Assembly: GCF_002994745.2 (NCBI RefSeq)
Contig: NC_037093.1
Coordinates: 18,673,555-18,737,554, forward strand
Direction: 5' to 3'
DNA length: 64,000 nt
From: Rosa chinensis
Lineage: Eukaryota; Streptophyta; Magnoliopsida; Rosales; Rosaceae
Made by a program: the position numbers and the translations under genes
The notes under the pieces: model-generated
What the model was told of the DNA's origin: nothing
Seen by the model: the letters and a program-made list of their open reading frames with translations, nothing else
Database searches by the model: none
Part shown: positions 44,160 through 55,339 of the stretch, piece by piece
How the letters are laid out: every line of letters starts with the position of its first letter
Numbering within the stretch: the first letter of the stretch is position 1

Positions 44160-44960
44160 AAACTCCCAAAACCAAAATGAATATACTACAGACATAATTG
44201 ATCAATTTATATGTTCAATTGTATACGTTCACTTTCTTTTTTCCTTCCTCATTCTCCCAGCTCAAAGTATACCAAAAAAAAAAAAGCTCTAGGCACCCAT
44301 CGGAGTGTGAGGCCTGATGGTTTTTTCGCCGGTGCTTCCTCTGCGGTGGTTTGGAGGTCGTGACTGGATTGGGAGGGAGAAGATGCGACCGTGTCAGGTT
44401 GAAGAACTAGCCGGTGGTAGGGGCGTGGTTGTGTAAGGGGAGCGGAGTCGAATTGGGCTGGGATCAAGGTGGCTGTCTGGAGGGGGAAGATCGAGTAGGT
44501 AGTTGGGTTTGGATTGCTGCCTCGCTGTACTCATCGGCAGAATGGCTTGGAGGTGCAGGTTTGAGGGTTGTCGGGCGACGTCGTATCTGTGGCGGCCTGG
44601 ATCGCAACAGATCGAACTGATCCGATCTGGACTGGGTTTCACAGATCCAAGTCGGGGATCGATTTGCTTGGAGGAGGCGACGCTTTTATTTGGCGCGGCA
44701 GGGATGGCGGAATGACTGCGTTGCCTGATTCGGTCTCCGGTGAAGAAATCGATGAGGGGGGAGGAGAGAGAGAGAGAGAATAGATCGAAGAGGGGAGGGG
44801 AGAGAGAGAGTCTAAGAGAGAGATAGATGAGTGTAATTTATTAATTAAAATAAGGGCAATACTATCAAACACTGTTAGATTAGGTAAATGAGGTTAAAAA
44901 ACTCTTGGTGGAGTAAGTGAGCAATTTTTAGGCTAAAATTGGGTAAGTGGTCACGGCCCC
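44160..44960. other. Right interior of the Mutator-like element
   Basis: A GC-rich segment (44280-44720) has short open frames in several phases but no recognisable product. A GAGAGAGA-rich stretch (44760-44830) precedes the terminal repeat. Confidence 0.5.
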
Positions 44961-44969
44961 TTTATTTTT

Positions 44970-45863
44970 TATTTTTTATAAACCACACGGGTTTGCTTAA
45001 GCTGCCGGGATGAGCTGCTGAGAGGAGGTATCGGGTTGGTCACCGAGAGGAAGTAGAGGAAGTGTTGTTGCTGTCGGGACCGAGAGGTGTGTGTCACCGA
45101 GATTGGTGGGAATGAGTCACTGAGAACGGGACTTGGTGAGGTTGGCGAGTGCGGCAAATATGGTGCCGGGATGAGCTGTTGAGAGGAGGTAACATTACCA
45201 ATTTTGAGGAGGTGTTGGTCACCGGGAGAAGGTATTGTGCAGTCGAGATGTGTTGCTTTCATCGGGATGCCATGATTGAGCAAAGGTCACGGGTTGAAAT
45301 GAATTAGGACCAGGTTGGTGGCCTCGAACTCAGATGGGTGGATCTAGTGTCCTGAACTTCTAGACTTGTATGTCTCAGCCAGGGTGGAAGGATTGGCGGG
45401 TAAAGATGTAGCCGAGCCAAGTCACCGAGAATTGTTGCCGGAAAGGAAAAAAAAAAAAGGGTGCCCAGAGAAGATTTGGGTACCTAAGGTGTCAGCTTGT
45501 GATTCTGTTTCCGGTGTCGTTGGACAGCAAGGTGGTGAGGGTATAAGTTATTGATGGTGCTTGGCAAGTGCATGGGATGATGCATGCATGATTTCGATGG
45601 CTTGGCTTGTATGATTGAGGGTGTGGGGTCTTGTTTGTACCCGCTGACTCATGACTCTCGAAGAAGAGTGGAGCATAGGAGTGGATGGTGCGGGGTGTGC
45701 ACGTACCCGCTGACTCATAGTACCTGGTGGCTCAAAGTACCCACTGGCTCCTCGAAGGTTTGGGTGAGGTTGAGGGTGAAGGGTGTCTTGCATGTACCCG
45801 GTGACTCGTGGTACCCGTACATGACTCTTGCTCAAGGTCGGAGGTTCATACCCATACTTAGGC
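44970..45863 (-). other. 5' leader of element X
   Basis: The segment adjoins X's primer site. It contains recurring ACCGAGAGG and GTACCCGCTGACTCAT words (45640-45830) and no supported gene. It may act as an RNA packaging leader (inference). Confidence 0.5.
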
Positions 45864-45882
45864 ACCCTCCTTCTAGCGCCAA
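45864..45882 (-). other. Primer-binding site of element X
   Basis: The minus strand reads TTGGCGCTAGAAGGAGGGT next to the LTR. It shares TTGGCGC with the Tat and LARD sites but then differs, so the priming tRNA may differ. Confidence 0.6.
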
Positions 45883-46350
45883 TGTTTCTGTGTGAGAATA
45901 CGGGAACCAAGTATGAGGCAAGGTAGAGAGGGAGAGGGAAATGACACAAGTATGTATAGTGGTTCACCTTGCCCTTGAGATAAGGCTACATCCACTTATG
46001 TTCCACTATGAGTGAGGCCAAGGTAGCCTTTGTAGTATACAATTGTGGGGATCATGGATCCCATCCCTTTTCAAGAAGGGGAAGACTTCCTCTTATAGCT
46101 TAAGGAAGTCCCATTCTATTCTATATTTCCGATGTGGGACAATAATACACATATTTGCTTCTCTTGAAGCCTTTTGGATAGCATGGGAGGGTGGCCTCCC
46201 GACTAGATACCGGTTGACCTCTACCATGGCAACGTAGCTCAGGTGTCGGTCTACCGGATGCATGCCATAGGCAGGGCTAGCCATGTCATGGGGCCCACCT
46301 ATGAGGTCGTTGCTTATGCTTGGCGGTATGTGATATAGGCGGTATGTACA
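45883..46350 (-). repeat. 5' LTR of element X
   Basis: It has intact TG...CA ends (plus strand TGTTTCTGTG to GGTATGTACA). Compared with the copy at 4193 it has about two dozen substitutions and small indels by eye. Confidence 0.88.
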
Positions 46351-46355
46351 ATGAT

Positions 46356-47572
46356 CACAGGCAAAGTTTCATTATCTCCCAAATAAACATGCTTCAAGTG
46401 ATCTGATAAAGGTTTAAGTTCAAGTGATGGGGCCTGAACCACAGAAGGAAGAAGTTTATTAGTAGATAACTGAATTGACATAGGAGTATACCTTTCATGA
46501 CGTGGTAGTGTCTCAAGAGAAGCTACAATTTTGATCATGTCATCATCTAATGTTTCCTTAAGTCTCTTTGTAGAAATTGGGGCGCCATTGCTTGTGAATC
46601 CAATCCTTGCTCAATGGTGGTTTCCAACATGTCCTCATTCATTGCTTTTAAGAATTCATGCGCAAGTGTATCAACAACATCAATAGAAAAGCAAGAATTA
46701 ATTTCATGTAAAGGATACCTCATGACTTCAACAATATTGAAGCCAATCACTTCGCCATCAAATTCCATGGTCAATGAGCCTGCGTAGACATCAATCTTAG
46801 TCCTTGCGGTCCTCATAAAAGGATGTCCCAACAAAAGTGGCGTTGGAGTCAAAGAGGACTCTTCCATCTCCAAAACATAAAAACCCACAGGAAAAATTAG
46901 TTTGTCAACCTGCACAAGAACATCTTCCAAAAGACCTTTTGGATATGCATTAGATCTATTTGCTAATTGAATGATAACATTATCCTTTTAAAGCTCACCT
47001 AGACCTAGATATGTATAAACAAAATATGGCATAACATTTATGGATGCACCTAAGTCTAGCATAGCATTTTCAAATCTAATGTTACCAATCACACATGGAA
47101 CGGTGAAGCTTCCAGGATCCTTGCATTTAGGAGGAAGTTTTTTATCAATCATGGTAGAAACATTGGCGCCAACTTTCATTACTTCCTTCTCACGAATGTG
47201 TCTCCTTGTAGTGCAAAGCTCCTTCAAAAATTTGGCATATTTTGGTACTTGCTTCAATGCATCAAGGAGAGGGATGTTTACTTGCACTTTCTTAAAGACT
47301 TCCAATATAGCTTTCTCACTTTCATCTTTCTTGGAGTTTTCAAATCTGCTTGGAAAGGGCATAGAAGAAGGAAAAGTTTTAGTAATAACCGGAATGGAAG
47401 AGTTAGACGTTTTACCTTTTGTTTCTGGGTTCGTTGGGGATTGCAGTGAACTTTCAATCCTAGACGTAGCAGGGTCTGGGATTACAAGGTCAGTTTCAAT
47501 CCTGAATGTCGCTGGGTTACTTTTTTCCTTCCTTTTTGAAGTTGGTGTTTCTTCTTCTTCATCAATGTGCAC
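46356..47572 (-). pseudogene. Protease and pre-RT linker of the Athila-like element
   Basis: The frame 47572-46988 carries VPKYAKFLKELCTTRRHIRE, KLPPKCKDPGSFTVPCVIGN and the protease active site AMLDLGASINVMP. A stop at 46988 is followed by a second frame (46930-46547) reading DKLIFPVGFYVLEMEESSL and LLLGHPFMRTARTKIDVYAG. It ends near X with QAPSLELKPLSDHLKHVYLG. The reading frame would continue into the RT fragment at 4192 if X were absent. At least two frame breaks make it inactive. Confidence 0.82.
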
Positions 47573-48937
47573 AGTGGTGTTTTTTGTGGCTTGGGGACAT
47601 CATTGATGACCTTTCCACTTCTGGTGGTGATGGCATTGGCAGATTCAAAGCTTCCCTTTGGATTTGAAATGGTATTACTTAGAAGCTTTCCTCCTTCAGG
47701 GCCTTTTGTCATGAAATCAACCACTTGGGCAAGCTGTTTCTCCATTGCTTCCATCCTCTTTTGCATGAGATTCTGACCTTGCATCAAATTGTTAGTTTGA
47801 TTTTGCATTTGATTCTGGTTCTACAACAAAGTTTGAGTACAAGTAGTTAAAGTTTGATAATCTCATCATAGTTATTAGAAGAAGATGAAGATGAAGAATT
47901 TAAAGGAGTAGAGTTTAGAGGAGCATGAGGTTTTAGGTAGAAGCCAGGTGGAGCACGATTGTAATTGGCGTTTAGGGAAACTCCTTAGACGTTGTCATTG
48001 TCTCTCCAATGGAAATTTGGGTGATTTCTCCATCCTTCATTATATGTGTTCGAGAAAGGATCATTTCGAGGACAATTCTGCCCTTGTTGGAAGCCTATGG
48101 CGTTAACTTCTTCATTGTTCATGAGTTGAGGGCATTGATCAGTTGCATGCCCTTGCATTGAGCACATTCCACACTCCATAGCTTGTCCTTTAGTTGTAAC
48201 AATCTGAGACACAAGGGAAGTAAGCTTATTAATTTTATCTTCCAAATGAGCAATAGTACTTACCTCATTAACTCCATGTCTTTCACGTGTGGTGGATCTC
48301 GTTCCTCCATATTGTTGATGGTTTGAAGCTTTACTTTGAATTAGAGCCATCCCAATAGCTGGTTGTTTGTCCATGAAGGAACTTCCAAAAGCAGCATCAA
48401 GCATATCTCTTTCCAAATTGGTGAGTCCTTCATAAAAACAAGTAAGCAAAGTCTCATCCTTCATTCCATGTTGAGAACATTGAGCAAGAAGAGACTTAAA
48501 CCTCTCATGATAATCCGCATATGACTCATCAACTCCTTGTTGAATTCCACTAATTTTCTTCCTAAGCATGATGATGCCAGATGTGGGGAAGTACTTATCC
48601 GAAAATGCTTTATCATGTCATCCCAAGACGTAATGTGTCCACTTGGCAACTCATAAAACCATTGCTTTGCCTTGTCAATAAATGAGAAAGGGAATGCCTT
48701 CAGCTTCAAAATGTTCTCATCTGCTAAATGTGGCTTCATGCTTGAGCAAATGAACTGAAACTCCATTAGATGTTGGTTGGGATCTTTCCAGAGTCCATGG
48801 AAAGTAGGAACACGATGGAGCAATCTAGACTTCAATTCAAAATCAGCTGTTAGTTCTTCATCTGGATCAGGGTAGGTGATGCAAGTAGGGATGCCACCTG
48901 GAACAGTAGAGGACGAAAGTTGCCTAATGGTGAGAGC

Positions 48938-49514
48938 CAGGGGCGGAGCCACATTGGGGCACGGTGGGTCCCGTGCCCCAGTGAGATTTTAAGTATATAT
49001 ATAATTTTGTTCAACATAGGAACAAAGTACTGCCTTATCGCAGTGGTTGGGGCACACACTTATGTAAGGGTGGTCCTTGGTTCGATTGCTGGTAGCAGCA
49101 ATGTGCTAATCTTTTTCGACTTTTTTCTGTTTTTCTAACATTAATACTATTATCTCCTCTCAGCAATGTGCTAATATTTTTTTTATTTATTTCTTTTTTC
49201 TAACATTAATACTAGTATTTCTTCTCAGAAAAAAAAAAAAAAACATTAATAATATTCTTTCATATAGTTTCAAAATTCAAATATAATTATATTTCCATTG
49301 TAAAAAATTGTCTAAAAATCTAAAAATTATAAGTTTTATTAATAAAATATGTAATTTAAAAAAACTATTGATCTTTTTAAGTACAAAAATAGATATTGAT
49401 TTTTCCCTAACCTTATTATAATTATTATTTTTATTACAATTTTGATATATTTTAAGTTTAGGTTTTTTTTTTTTGAAGTGCCCCAGTTGAGATTATTTTC
49501 TGGCTCCGCCACTG
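48938..49514 (+). mobile_element. hAT-type MITE with an internal tRNA-like segment
   Basis: Ends CAGGGGCGGAGCCA and TGGCTCCGCCACTG (13 of 14 matched as inverted repeats). The perfect 8-base duplication GTGAGAGC lies at 48930-48937 and 49515-49522. Eight-base duplications and CAG-type ends indicate hAT. It is 577 bases, with no coding capacity. Confidence 0.88.
49036..49089 (+). other. tRNA-like Pol III promoter motif within the MITE
   Basis: TATCGCAGTGGTTGGGGC resembles an A box, and GGTTCGATTGC at 49079-49089 a B box, at a spacing close to that of tRNA genes. It cannot fold as a full tRNA by inspection. A matching pair occurs in the related remnant at 54297-54358. Confidence 0.5.
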
Positions 49515-49699
49515 GTGAGAGCCGTTGGTTGTGGTGGCGTTGAAGGTTGCTCTTGGAAGAGTGATGAGATGTCGTACACTTCTTCTTCTTTTGGTGAAGA
49601 CGAGCTTGCTTCCTTAAAAGTCTTGTTGATTTGAATTGTTTTTTGTAACTCAAGGTCAAAAGGAACAAGCTTGCCTTTTGGATTTCTCCTTGTATTCAT

Positions 49700-49888
49700 A
49701 CACGAATTGAAGTACCTAAGGAGAAAACAAAAGCAACGTTAATAATCAAAGAAGAAAAACGAAATACAATGAAATATATATAGAGTACGAAATTTTTAAA
49801 GACTAAAAGAAAACAAATTTGACAATTTAAAAATTAAAATGGTGAAAAATAAGTATTTTTCAATCCCCGGTGACCCGGCGCCAAAAAT
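49700..49888 (-). other. Leader and primer site of the Athila-like element
   Basis: TTTTTGGCGCCGGGTCACCG on the minus strand abuts the LTR and resembles the Athila primer sequence (TGGCGCCGTTGCCGGGG in relatives). An AT-rich leader leads to the gag ATG. Confidence 0.7.
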
Positions 49889-51979
49889 TGATACGCCCAA
49901 AATAGACGCTCAATTTAACCCTGCAATGATGTAGTCGTTAGTAATAAAGGATAAGCAAGGATCGTTTGATGTCAGAGATTGAGGGTAACTATATTAATCA
50001 CACAAAACAAAACTAACACTAAAGAAAACGTCACCCAACAAAAAGAAAAGAGAAAGAAAGATGGAGGGACAAAGAGGAGGATTGAAAAGGGCGTTGCAAT
50101 CCTAAAATGAACTAAATTAGGGGTTTTTGGTTTTTTAACGAAAATAAATAGAAAACAAAGAAAAGAAAACAATTTTGAATTTAGGGTTTTGAAAGATAAT
50201 GATGAAGATGTTAGGAACTCGGAAATCCACCACCAAAACATGCTTGAGACGAATTTATCATCCTAGTTTCAATTACTAGGTAGTGAAAAAGGTTTTAATC
50301 AAGAACAAACCATGAATGCATGCATAATTAAGTTCTTATTACTTCCCTACAGTACTTGAGCAAGATGAACACACCATTACTAAGCCTTTAGAATAAACAA
50401 TCAAGGTAGAGAACACTATCCTATCAACAATTTATCCTAAGGACTGATCACATGTAGAAGTTTGATCGAAACAAGAATCCAATACTAGTGTGGAACGCCT
50501 ACCTAGCATGCAATCCTTTTTATTTGGTTTCACCTATTGTCCTATAAGTTTTACTACCATTGAAACAAGCATTATTAACCATTTAAGAGATTAAAATACC
50601 TATTTCTAGCCTCACTCACATGATCATAATATTTTATGTGTGCATTCATAAAACATAAACATGCAAGAGTTATCTGTAAACCAAAACCAAATAAATAATT
50701 TCACAACAAAGTAATCACGACACTAGGAATCAAAATATTGTCAAAAACATGTCTTAGGGGCTTCAAACCTCGCCCCTAACAAAAGTATATTAGCCATACA
50801 TCGTCTTAAAATTCACAACTAAAAACATATGAGTTTGATTTACAAGAAAGTAAAAACCGTAAAGGGAAGAAGATGAGAGCCACGAATTCACTTTTAGGCA
50901 GCCTTGGATGCAAGAACTCCTTCAAGATGAAGAACACGGCGAAGCTTGATGAAGGTGGATGATGGCGTGCACCGCTTTTGCTTCTTGAAGTTGAGGAATT
51001 TAGGACTTTGTAAACTAGGGATTTTAGGACAGAAGATAGCGCAGTAGATGGTTCATTTTCAACATGTTCAAATTCTCTATATATATGAGGAGCACAACCT
51101 AAGTTTCCTTCTCCAACTCTGCTTTGAAAGCCTCCCCTAGTTGCTTGAGGATTTCTTCTAATTGGTGCACAATTAAATGACTTTCAAGCCTCGGTAATCT
51201 TCCTAAAATCTTGAGGAATTATTATGGGACTCTCCTTAGTATTTGCAGCATCAATAACCTTCCAAAAATCCACCCAAAATCCGTCCATAGAAGATTTTTG
51301 CCAAACTGTCCTGTTTTGACTGGGATTCAATTTTTGTCTGTGAAGCTTACTTCTTGGACAAGGAACGACTTCCTCTTGGCACAATTCTTGATGATTCTCG
51401 AATCCGACGTGTTCTATGACATTACATATTCTAGAATAATCAATAACCTTCTCGAAAAACTCCAAGTAAGTCGCCGGAAAAGATCTCCCAAAAAGCTTCG
51501 TGAAAAACTGACAGTTTCTGCCTTATCGGGAATCCTACTTTGAGCTTGGTTTCCTACTGCCTCGTTGACTCTTCTGACCAGTTCTTTAACTCTTGTTGAA
51601 GTATAACATCATGTCTTTAAGGATCACTGGCCCTTTCTGAAAAGCTGCAGCTGTAAGAATGCAAGAATTGCTCCTCAAAACCATTCCCAAAAAGTTGATT
51701 CTGAAACTACATTTTTCTGCTTTGCAACAACTGTTTTGCAAAACGATTTCCGTGGACTTCCCTTGTAAATTCCCACCAAAAGGTTGATCAAAATTAGTCC
51801 TTTGCATCAGTACTTCATGATCCATGGCTTCATTGCTCCATTTCAGCTCCTATTTCTCTTGAATCACTTCACGAACTACCTAAAAAGAAAACAAAATTAA
51901 AACTGACTTTTTAAAGGAAATAGCTAAGAAAAGTGTAAAGGTTTGCACATTATATTTGTCGCATTTTATGCTCCTATCA
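49889..51979 (-). repeat. 5' LTR of the Athila-like element (2.1 kb)
   Basis: The minus strand starts TGATAGGAGCATAAAATGCG and ends TTGGGCGTATCA. It has no coding content. The outside flank AAATC (51980-51984) is the likely target duplication; its partner is outside the window. Confidence 0.85.
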
Positions 51980-51984
51980 AAATC

Positions 51985-52440
51985 AGTAGTACGATTCCCA
52001 ACCATACTCTGTAATTCTCAAGATAAAATAAATAACTCATCGACGTGTCCCACAAGCCAAGATATTCTCAATTCAATAACAAATCATAAATCAAAATGAT
52101 AACCATTTATGGGAGATAAGTCATCGGAAACTCAATATCAAATAAAAATAGTAAGACAAATTCATTTCCGAAATCATAACCGAGATAAATCATAATCAAT
52201 CTCTGAAAATCATCATTGAAAGCAAATTCACGAGATAAACCAAAAACAAGTTCCAAACTCGAATCATATGCTCAAGTTATAATAAAATGATAATTAAAAT
52301 AAATCATTAATTCTGGAAAATAATCGCATGCAACACTAAAAATCAAAAATCCACTCACAGAATACAGGTAACTTGAAAGAAATTGTCATCTACTGTCTAA
52401 ATAACTAGTAAACTGATAAATTGAGATACGAGACTTAACA
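51985..52440. other. AT-rich sequence without recognisable genes
   Basis: It contains dispersed GAGATAAATC/CACGAGATAAACC words reminiscent of the 64-base repeats in the solo LTR, so it may be a decayed LTR of that family. Weak evidence. Confidence 0.35.
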
Positions 52441-54206
52441 CAAGGTAAGTTGGTGAGCCAAACTGTTGAGTGGAGCCGAAAAGAGATTATGATCAAAGCA
52501 GTGGCCCAAACAGTACGAAATAATGTGACGAACTATTACAAACTGCCTATTGGTTTGCGAGAGGACTTACAACAATTGTGTGCATGTTTCTGGTGGGGGG
52601 ACTCAGAGGAGAAACAAAGGATACACTGGAGGTCTTGGGATAGACTGTGTGTTCCAAAGAAAGAGGTTGGTATGGACTAAAAATTTACATTGGTTCAACA
52701 TGGGTATGCTCGCAAAGCAAGGCTGGAGATTAGTCAGAAACCCTAATTCTTTGATTGCAAGGCTTTACAAGGCTATCTATTTCCCTAGAAGTGATTTCCT
52801 ACATGCAAAATTAGGTGAACAACCTTCTTTTCCTTGGCGGAGTATATGGGAAGGTCGAGCAGTGCTTGCACAAGGGTTATGGTGGCAAGTTGGTAATGGA
52901 GAGCACATTGACATATGGTAGGGTTGTTGGCTACCAGATTGTTACCCCTAAGGTACTATAGTTCACCACAGCCTCGAGAAGCCCCAACATGAGTCTGTGA
53001 ACTGATCAATCCGGCCACCAGAAGTTGGGATTGGTAAACTCGAACAATGGTTCTCATCGGTGGATAGGGAGTTAATTTTACGTATTCCAATTAGTAGAAG
53101 AGCTCCAAGAGATAGATTGGTGTGGCACTTTAACAATAAGGGTTTATTCACAATCAAAAGTGTCTATTATGTTGCACGAGATATGACATTGGGGTTGGTT
53201 CTTGCTCTTCCACGAGCGGTGGATCCGTATGATAAGCTTTGGTCTGCCATCTGGAATGCCAAAGTGTCGAACAAAGAAGCATTACAGATATGTGTAAATA
53301 TCTTACCTAATCGTACTTGTTTGAGCATGAAAGGTTTTATGGGTGATTTGGCAAGTCCCATTTGTACAAATGAGGGAGAAGACAACGTGCATTTGTTTAC
53401 TAGATGCATATATGCACAAGAAATGTGGGCAACAGCTGCCATACCTCAACCTTAAGGTGGGCATGCTGATATGAAGGAATGGCTACTCCAGCTGGTGACT
53501 ATCCTTAGTAAAGAGGAACTTTCCAAAGTGATGATGCTCATATAGGGTATGTGGAGGAACCGAAATTCCTAAGTATGGAAGGGCAGCAAACAACATCCCC
53601 GTGATGTAGTATTGATGACTTTTAGATGGTTGGAAGATTTTGTTAAAGCCAATGCCTCACAAACTCAACAAAGAGCAAAGAATCAAGGTTGGGCGAAGCC
53701 AGCGGAACACTGGCTAAAGTGCAATATTGATGGTGTGTTTGTAGCACAAACTGGGAAAAGTAGAGCTGGTGTTGTGTTTCGGAATGCTCGAGGTCAAATC
53801 CGGGCAGCAGTTGTTCGGCCTTTGCAGTCTATTACCACACATTTCCATGCAGAATTACAAGCTTTAATTTGTTTGAGGCAATTCAGATAGCTGAAGGTAT
53901 GAATTATAACAAGGTTGTCTTTGAAACTGATTGCTCTGTGTTGGCAGCTGCAATATACCAAGAAGGAGACCTTTCTATGTGTAGTTTTTTCTTGATGGTG
54001 TGAAAGAAAGATTGCGTGCTCATGCGGAGTTCAAAGTAACTTTTTCTCCGTGTGAGGCCAATGTAGTGGTTCATAAGTTAGCAAATAAAACATGTAATAG
54101 TGTTAGCTAAACATGGTTTGGTACTGCTCCAGAATTTATAAGGGATGTCACTATAAACAAGTGTACTCGTTGATTGACTTAATGAAATTTAGTTTAAAAA
54201 AAATAA
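52441..54206 (+). pseudogene. 5'-truncated L1-type LINE, C-terminal half of ORF2
   Basis: The reading starts in the RT thumb (RKEIMIKAVAQTVRNNVTNY, LREDLQQLCACFWWGDSEEK). It continues after a frame change as FNMGMLAKQGWRLVRNPNSL and SDFLHAKLGEQPSFPWRSIW. The zf-RVT part follows (RDRLVWHFNNKGLFTIKSVY, NEGEDNVHLFTRC). A C-terminal RNase H-like segment ends it (WLKCNIDGVFVAQTGKSRAG). Several stops (52678, 52919, 53453) and frameshifts break the reading. A short A-rich tail is at 54194-54206. This is an old, inactive, plant L1-like copy. Confidence 0.82.
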
Positions 54207-54483
54207 TGTTAAAAACAAATAAAAAGTATCAGTTTTTCTAAACACAAATGTTTCATACAAAAAAAAAAAAAAACTCAAATCAATCAATGTTGGCAACAGG
54301 GTTCGAACATAGGACCAGCTATATGAAAGCGTTACGCCTGACCACTGCACCAAATTGGCTACTACTGCTATTAAGAAACTCTTTCAAATTTATATGTTTT
54401 TTAAGTACTGAAATTTAAAAAAATACATAAAAATCACAGTGGAGACACAGGACCCACAGTGCGCCTACGTGGCTCTGCCCCTG
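54207..54483 (-). mobile_element. Truncated hAT-type MITE of the 48938 family
   Basis: On the minus strand it begins CAGGGGCAGAGCCACG. Inside, GGTGCAGTGGTCAGGCG (A box-like) and GTTCGAACCCTG (B box-like) lie in the same order as in the MITE at 48938. The distal end is missing at the LINE tail, so the LINE may have inserted into it or it is truncated. Confidence 0.6.
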
Positions 54484-54619
54484 ATTGCAAGCATATCAAT
54501 GATGAGATTTGAAAATTCTCAATCTTCCGTAATCTGCTCTATTCAATCATGTCTTTATGTGCCGCCTGCTTTCAAGTCTAGTTACTGCTATATATGCATG
54601 AAGAATGTTTAGGTAAGTA

Positions 54620-54905
54620 TAGGGGTGGGCGCGGTGCGGTTTGAGGCCCAAACTGCTTTTTTCGGTTGGCCTATATATCAAACCGCAACCGCATTACAAA
54701 AGGGCTGAACCGATTATTTCGGTTACACCATTTTTCGGTGCGATTTATTAATTTCAACTAGAAAGAGAGGGCCAAAATCAGGTTTATTTTTACCTAACAA
54801 TTTCAATAAGGTATAAATAAATTTTGAATGCATTTAGAGTCCACACAAATCGGCAAATGTCACCCAAATATCAATCAACTTGCAGAAAGATCATAGCAAC
54901 TTATT

Positions 54906-54943
<38 letters not shown>

Positions 54944-55339
54944 CAATGATCAAGCAAACATAACAACTTATTACAAACTGAAAACCTAATAAAAAATGGA
55001 TTTATATATATATATATATATATATATCAATGATCAAGCAAACATAACAACTTATTACAAACTGAAAACCAAATAAAAATGGATTTCTTATATATTGAAA
55101 ACCAACATTTCCATCAATAGAGAAATAATAAATAAATAAAATGTAATTAAAATAAATTTGGTGTAGGTCGGTTTAAATCGGGCGGTTTATGACCCGAAAC
55201 CGCAACGAAACACCTTTTATACTGTTCGGTGCGGTGTGATCATAAAATGACACCGTTTTAGTTCGATGTGGTTACCGAACCGTTTTTTCGGTGCAGTCGG
55301 GTCGGTAACCGCATTTTTGATACAAAATGCCCACCCCTA
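54620..55339. mobile_element. hAT-type MITE (720 bp)
   Basis: Ends TAGGGGTGGGC and GCCCACCCCTA with the perfect 8-base duplication GGTAAGTA (54612-54619 and 55340-55347). Subterminal GGTGCGGTTTGAGG/CGGTTTATGACC-type words repeat. No ORF. Internally it has a roughly 90-base tandem duplication (ATCAATGATCAAGCAAACAT) with TA-repeats. Confidence 0.9.
54906..54943. repeat. (CA)n(TA)n microsatellite
   Basis: About 10 CA followed by about 8 TA dinucleotides, inside the MITE. A second (TA)12 run is at 55003-55027 in the duplicated segment. Confidence 0.9.

Larger units (their letters stand above)
38478..44960. mobile_element. Mutator-like element hosting a MITE and CACTA B
   Basis: Terminal inverted repeats begin GGGG and share TTACCCAATTTTAGC and TAAAAATT over about 50 bases. 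The 9-base duplication TTTATTTTT (38469-38477 and 44961-44969) is perfect. Nine-base duplications mark the Mutator superfamily. Removing nested elements leaves about 1.4 kb without a transposase, so it is non-autonomous. Its interior has a GC-rich part (GACTCCGGCGACCGGTGACC) and a short tandem array. Confidence 0.75.
4193..46350 (-). mobile_element. Element X: coding-free LTR retrotransposon, expanded by nested insertions
   Basis: Two LTRs of 469 and 468 bases frame the element, and both sides carry the 5-base duplication ATGAT (4188-4192 and 46351-46355). Removing the nested elements leaves about 6.3 kb of its own sequence (4193-8493, 17629-17779, 38047-38477, 44961-46350). None of this contains recognisable gag or pol; it is mostly low-complexity, internally repetitive DNA. 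It therefore resembles a LARD-type non-autonomous element. By eye the two LTRs differ at about 5% of positions, making it older than the elements inside it. The polypurine tract next to the left LTR matches those of the Tat element and the LARD in this window, so mobilisation by a Tat-like partner is inferred. Confidence 0.85.
47482..49699 (-). pseudogene. Gag of the Athila-like element, interrupted by a hAT-type MITE
   Basis: The ATG at 49699-49697 opens MNTRRNPKGKLVPFDLELQK. The MITE at 48938-49514 splits the N-terminal part. Beyond it come the gag blocks DFELKSRLLHRVPTFHGLWK, FIDKAKQWFYELPSGHITSW and GVDESYADYHERFKSLLAQC. A knuckle-like CGMCSMQGHATDQC and the Athila-type ANAITTRSGKVINDVPKPQK segment follow. 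Frame breaks occur near 48560, at 47985 and near 47820. The gag once had the capsid and nucleocapsid role. Confidence 0.82.
3596..51979 (-). mobile_element. Athila-like Ty3/gypsy element, split by a 42-kb nested insertion
   Basis: The element is read on the minus strand: 5' LTR (49889-51979), primer site (about 49868-49886), gag, protease, then reverse transcriptase continuing at 4192-3596. The middle (4193-46355) is foreign: element X with an ATGAT duplication on both sides. The left end is cut by another gypsy LTR, so integrase, 3' LTR and the second target duplication are not visible. Gag with an ANAITTRSGK motif, a protease with LDLGASIN and an RT beginning are typical of the Athila lineage (family knowledge). 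Coding frames are broken in several places, so it is inactive. Confidence 0.8.

Noticed and set aside
44394..44872. Cluster of overlapping frames in the Mutator-like element's right interior
   Set aside because: No frame is preferred, no family is recognised, and composition alone explains them.
51985..52440. A further solo LTR
   Set aside because: Only scattered words resemble the solo LTR repeats; no TG...CA ends or target duplication could be found.
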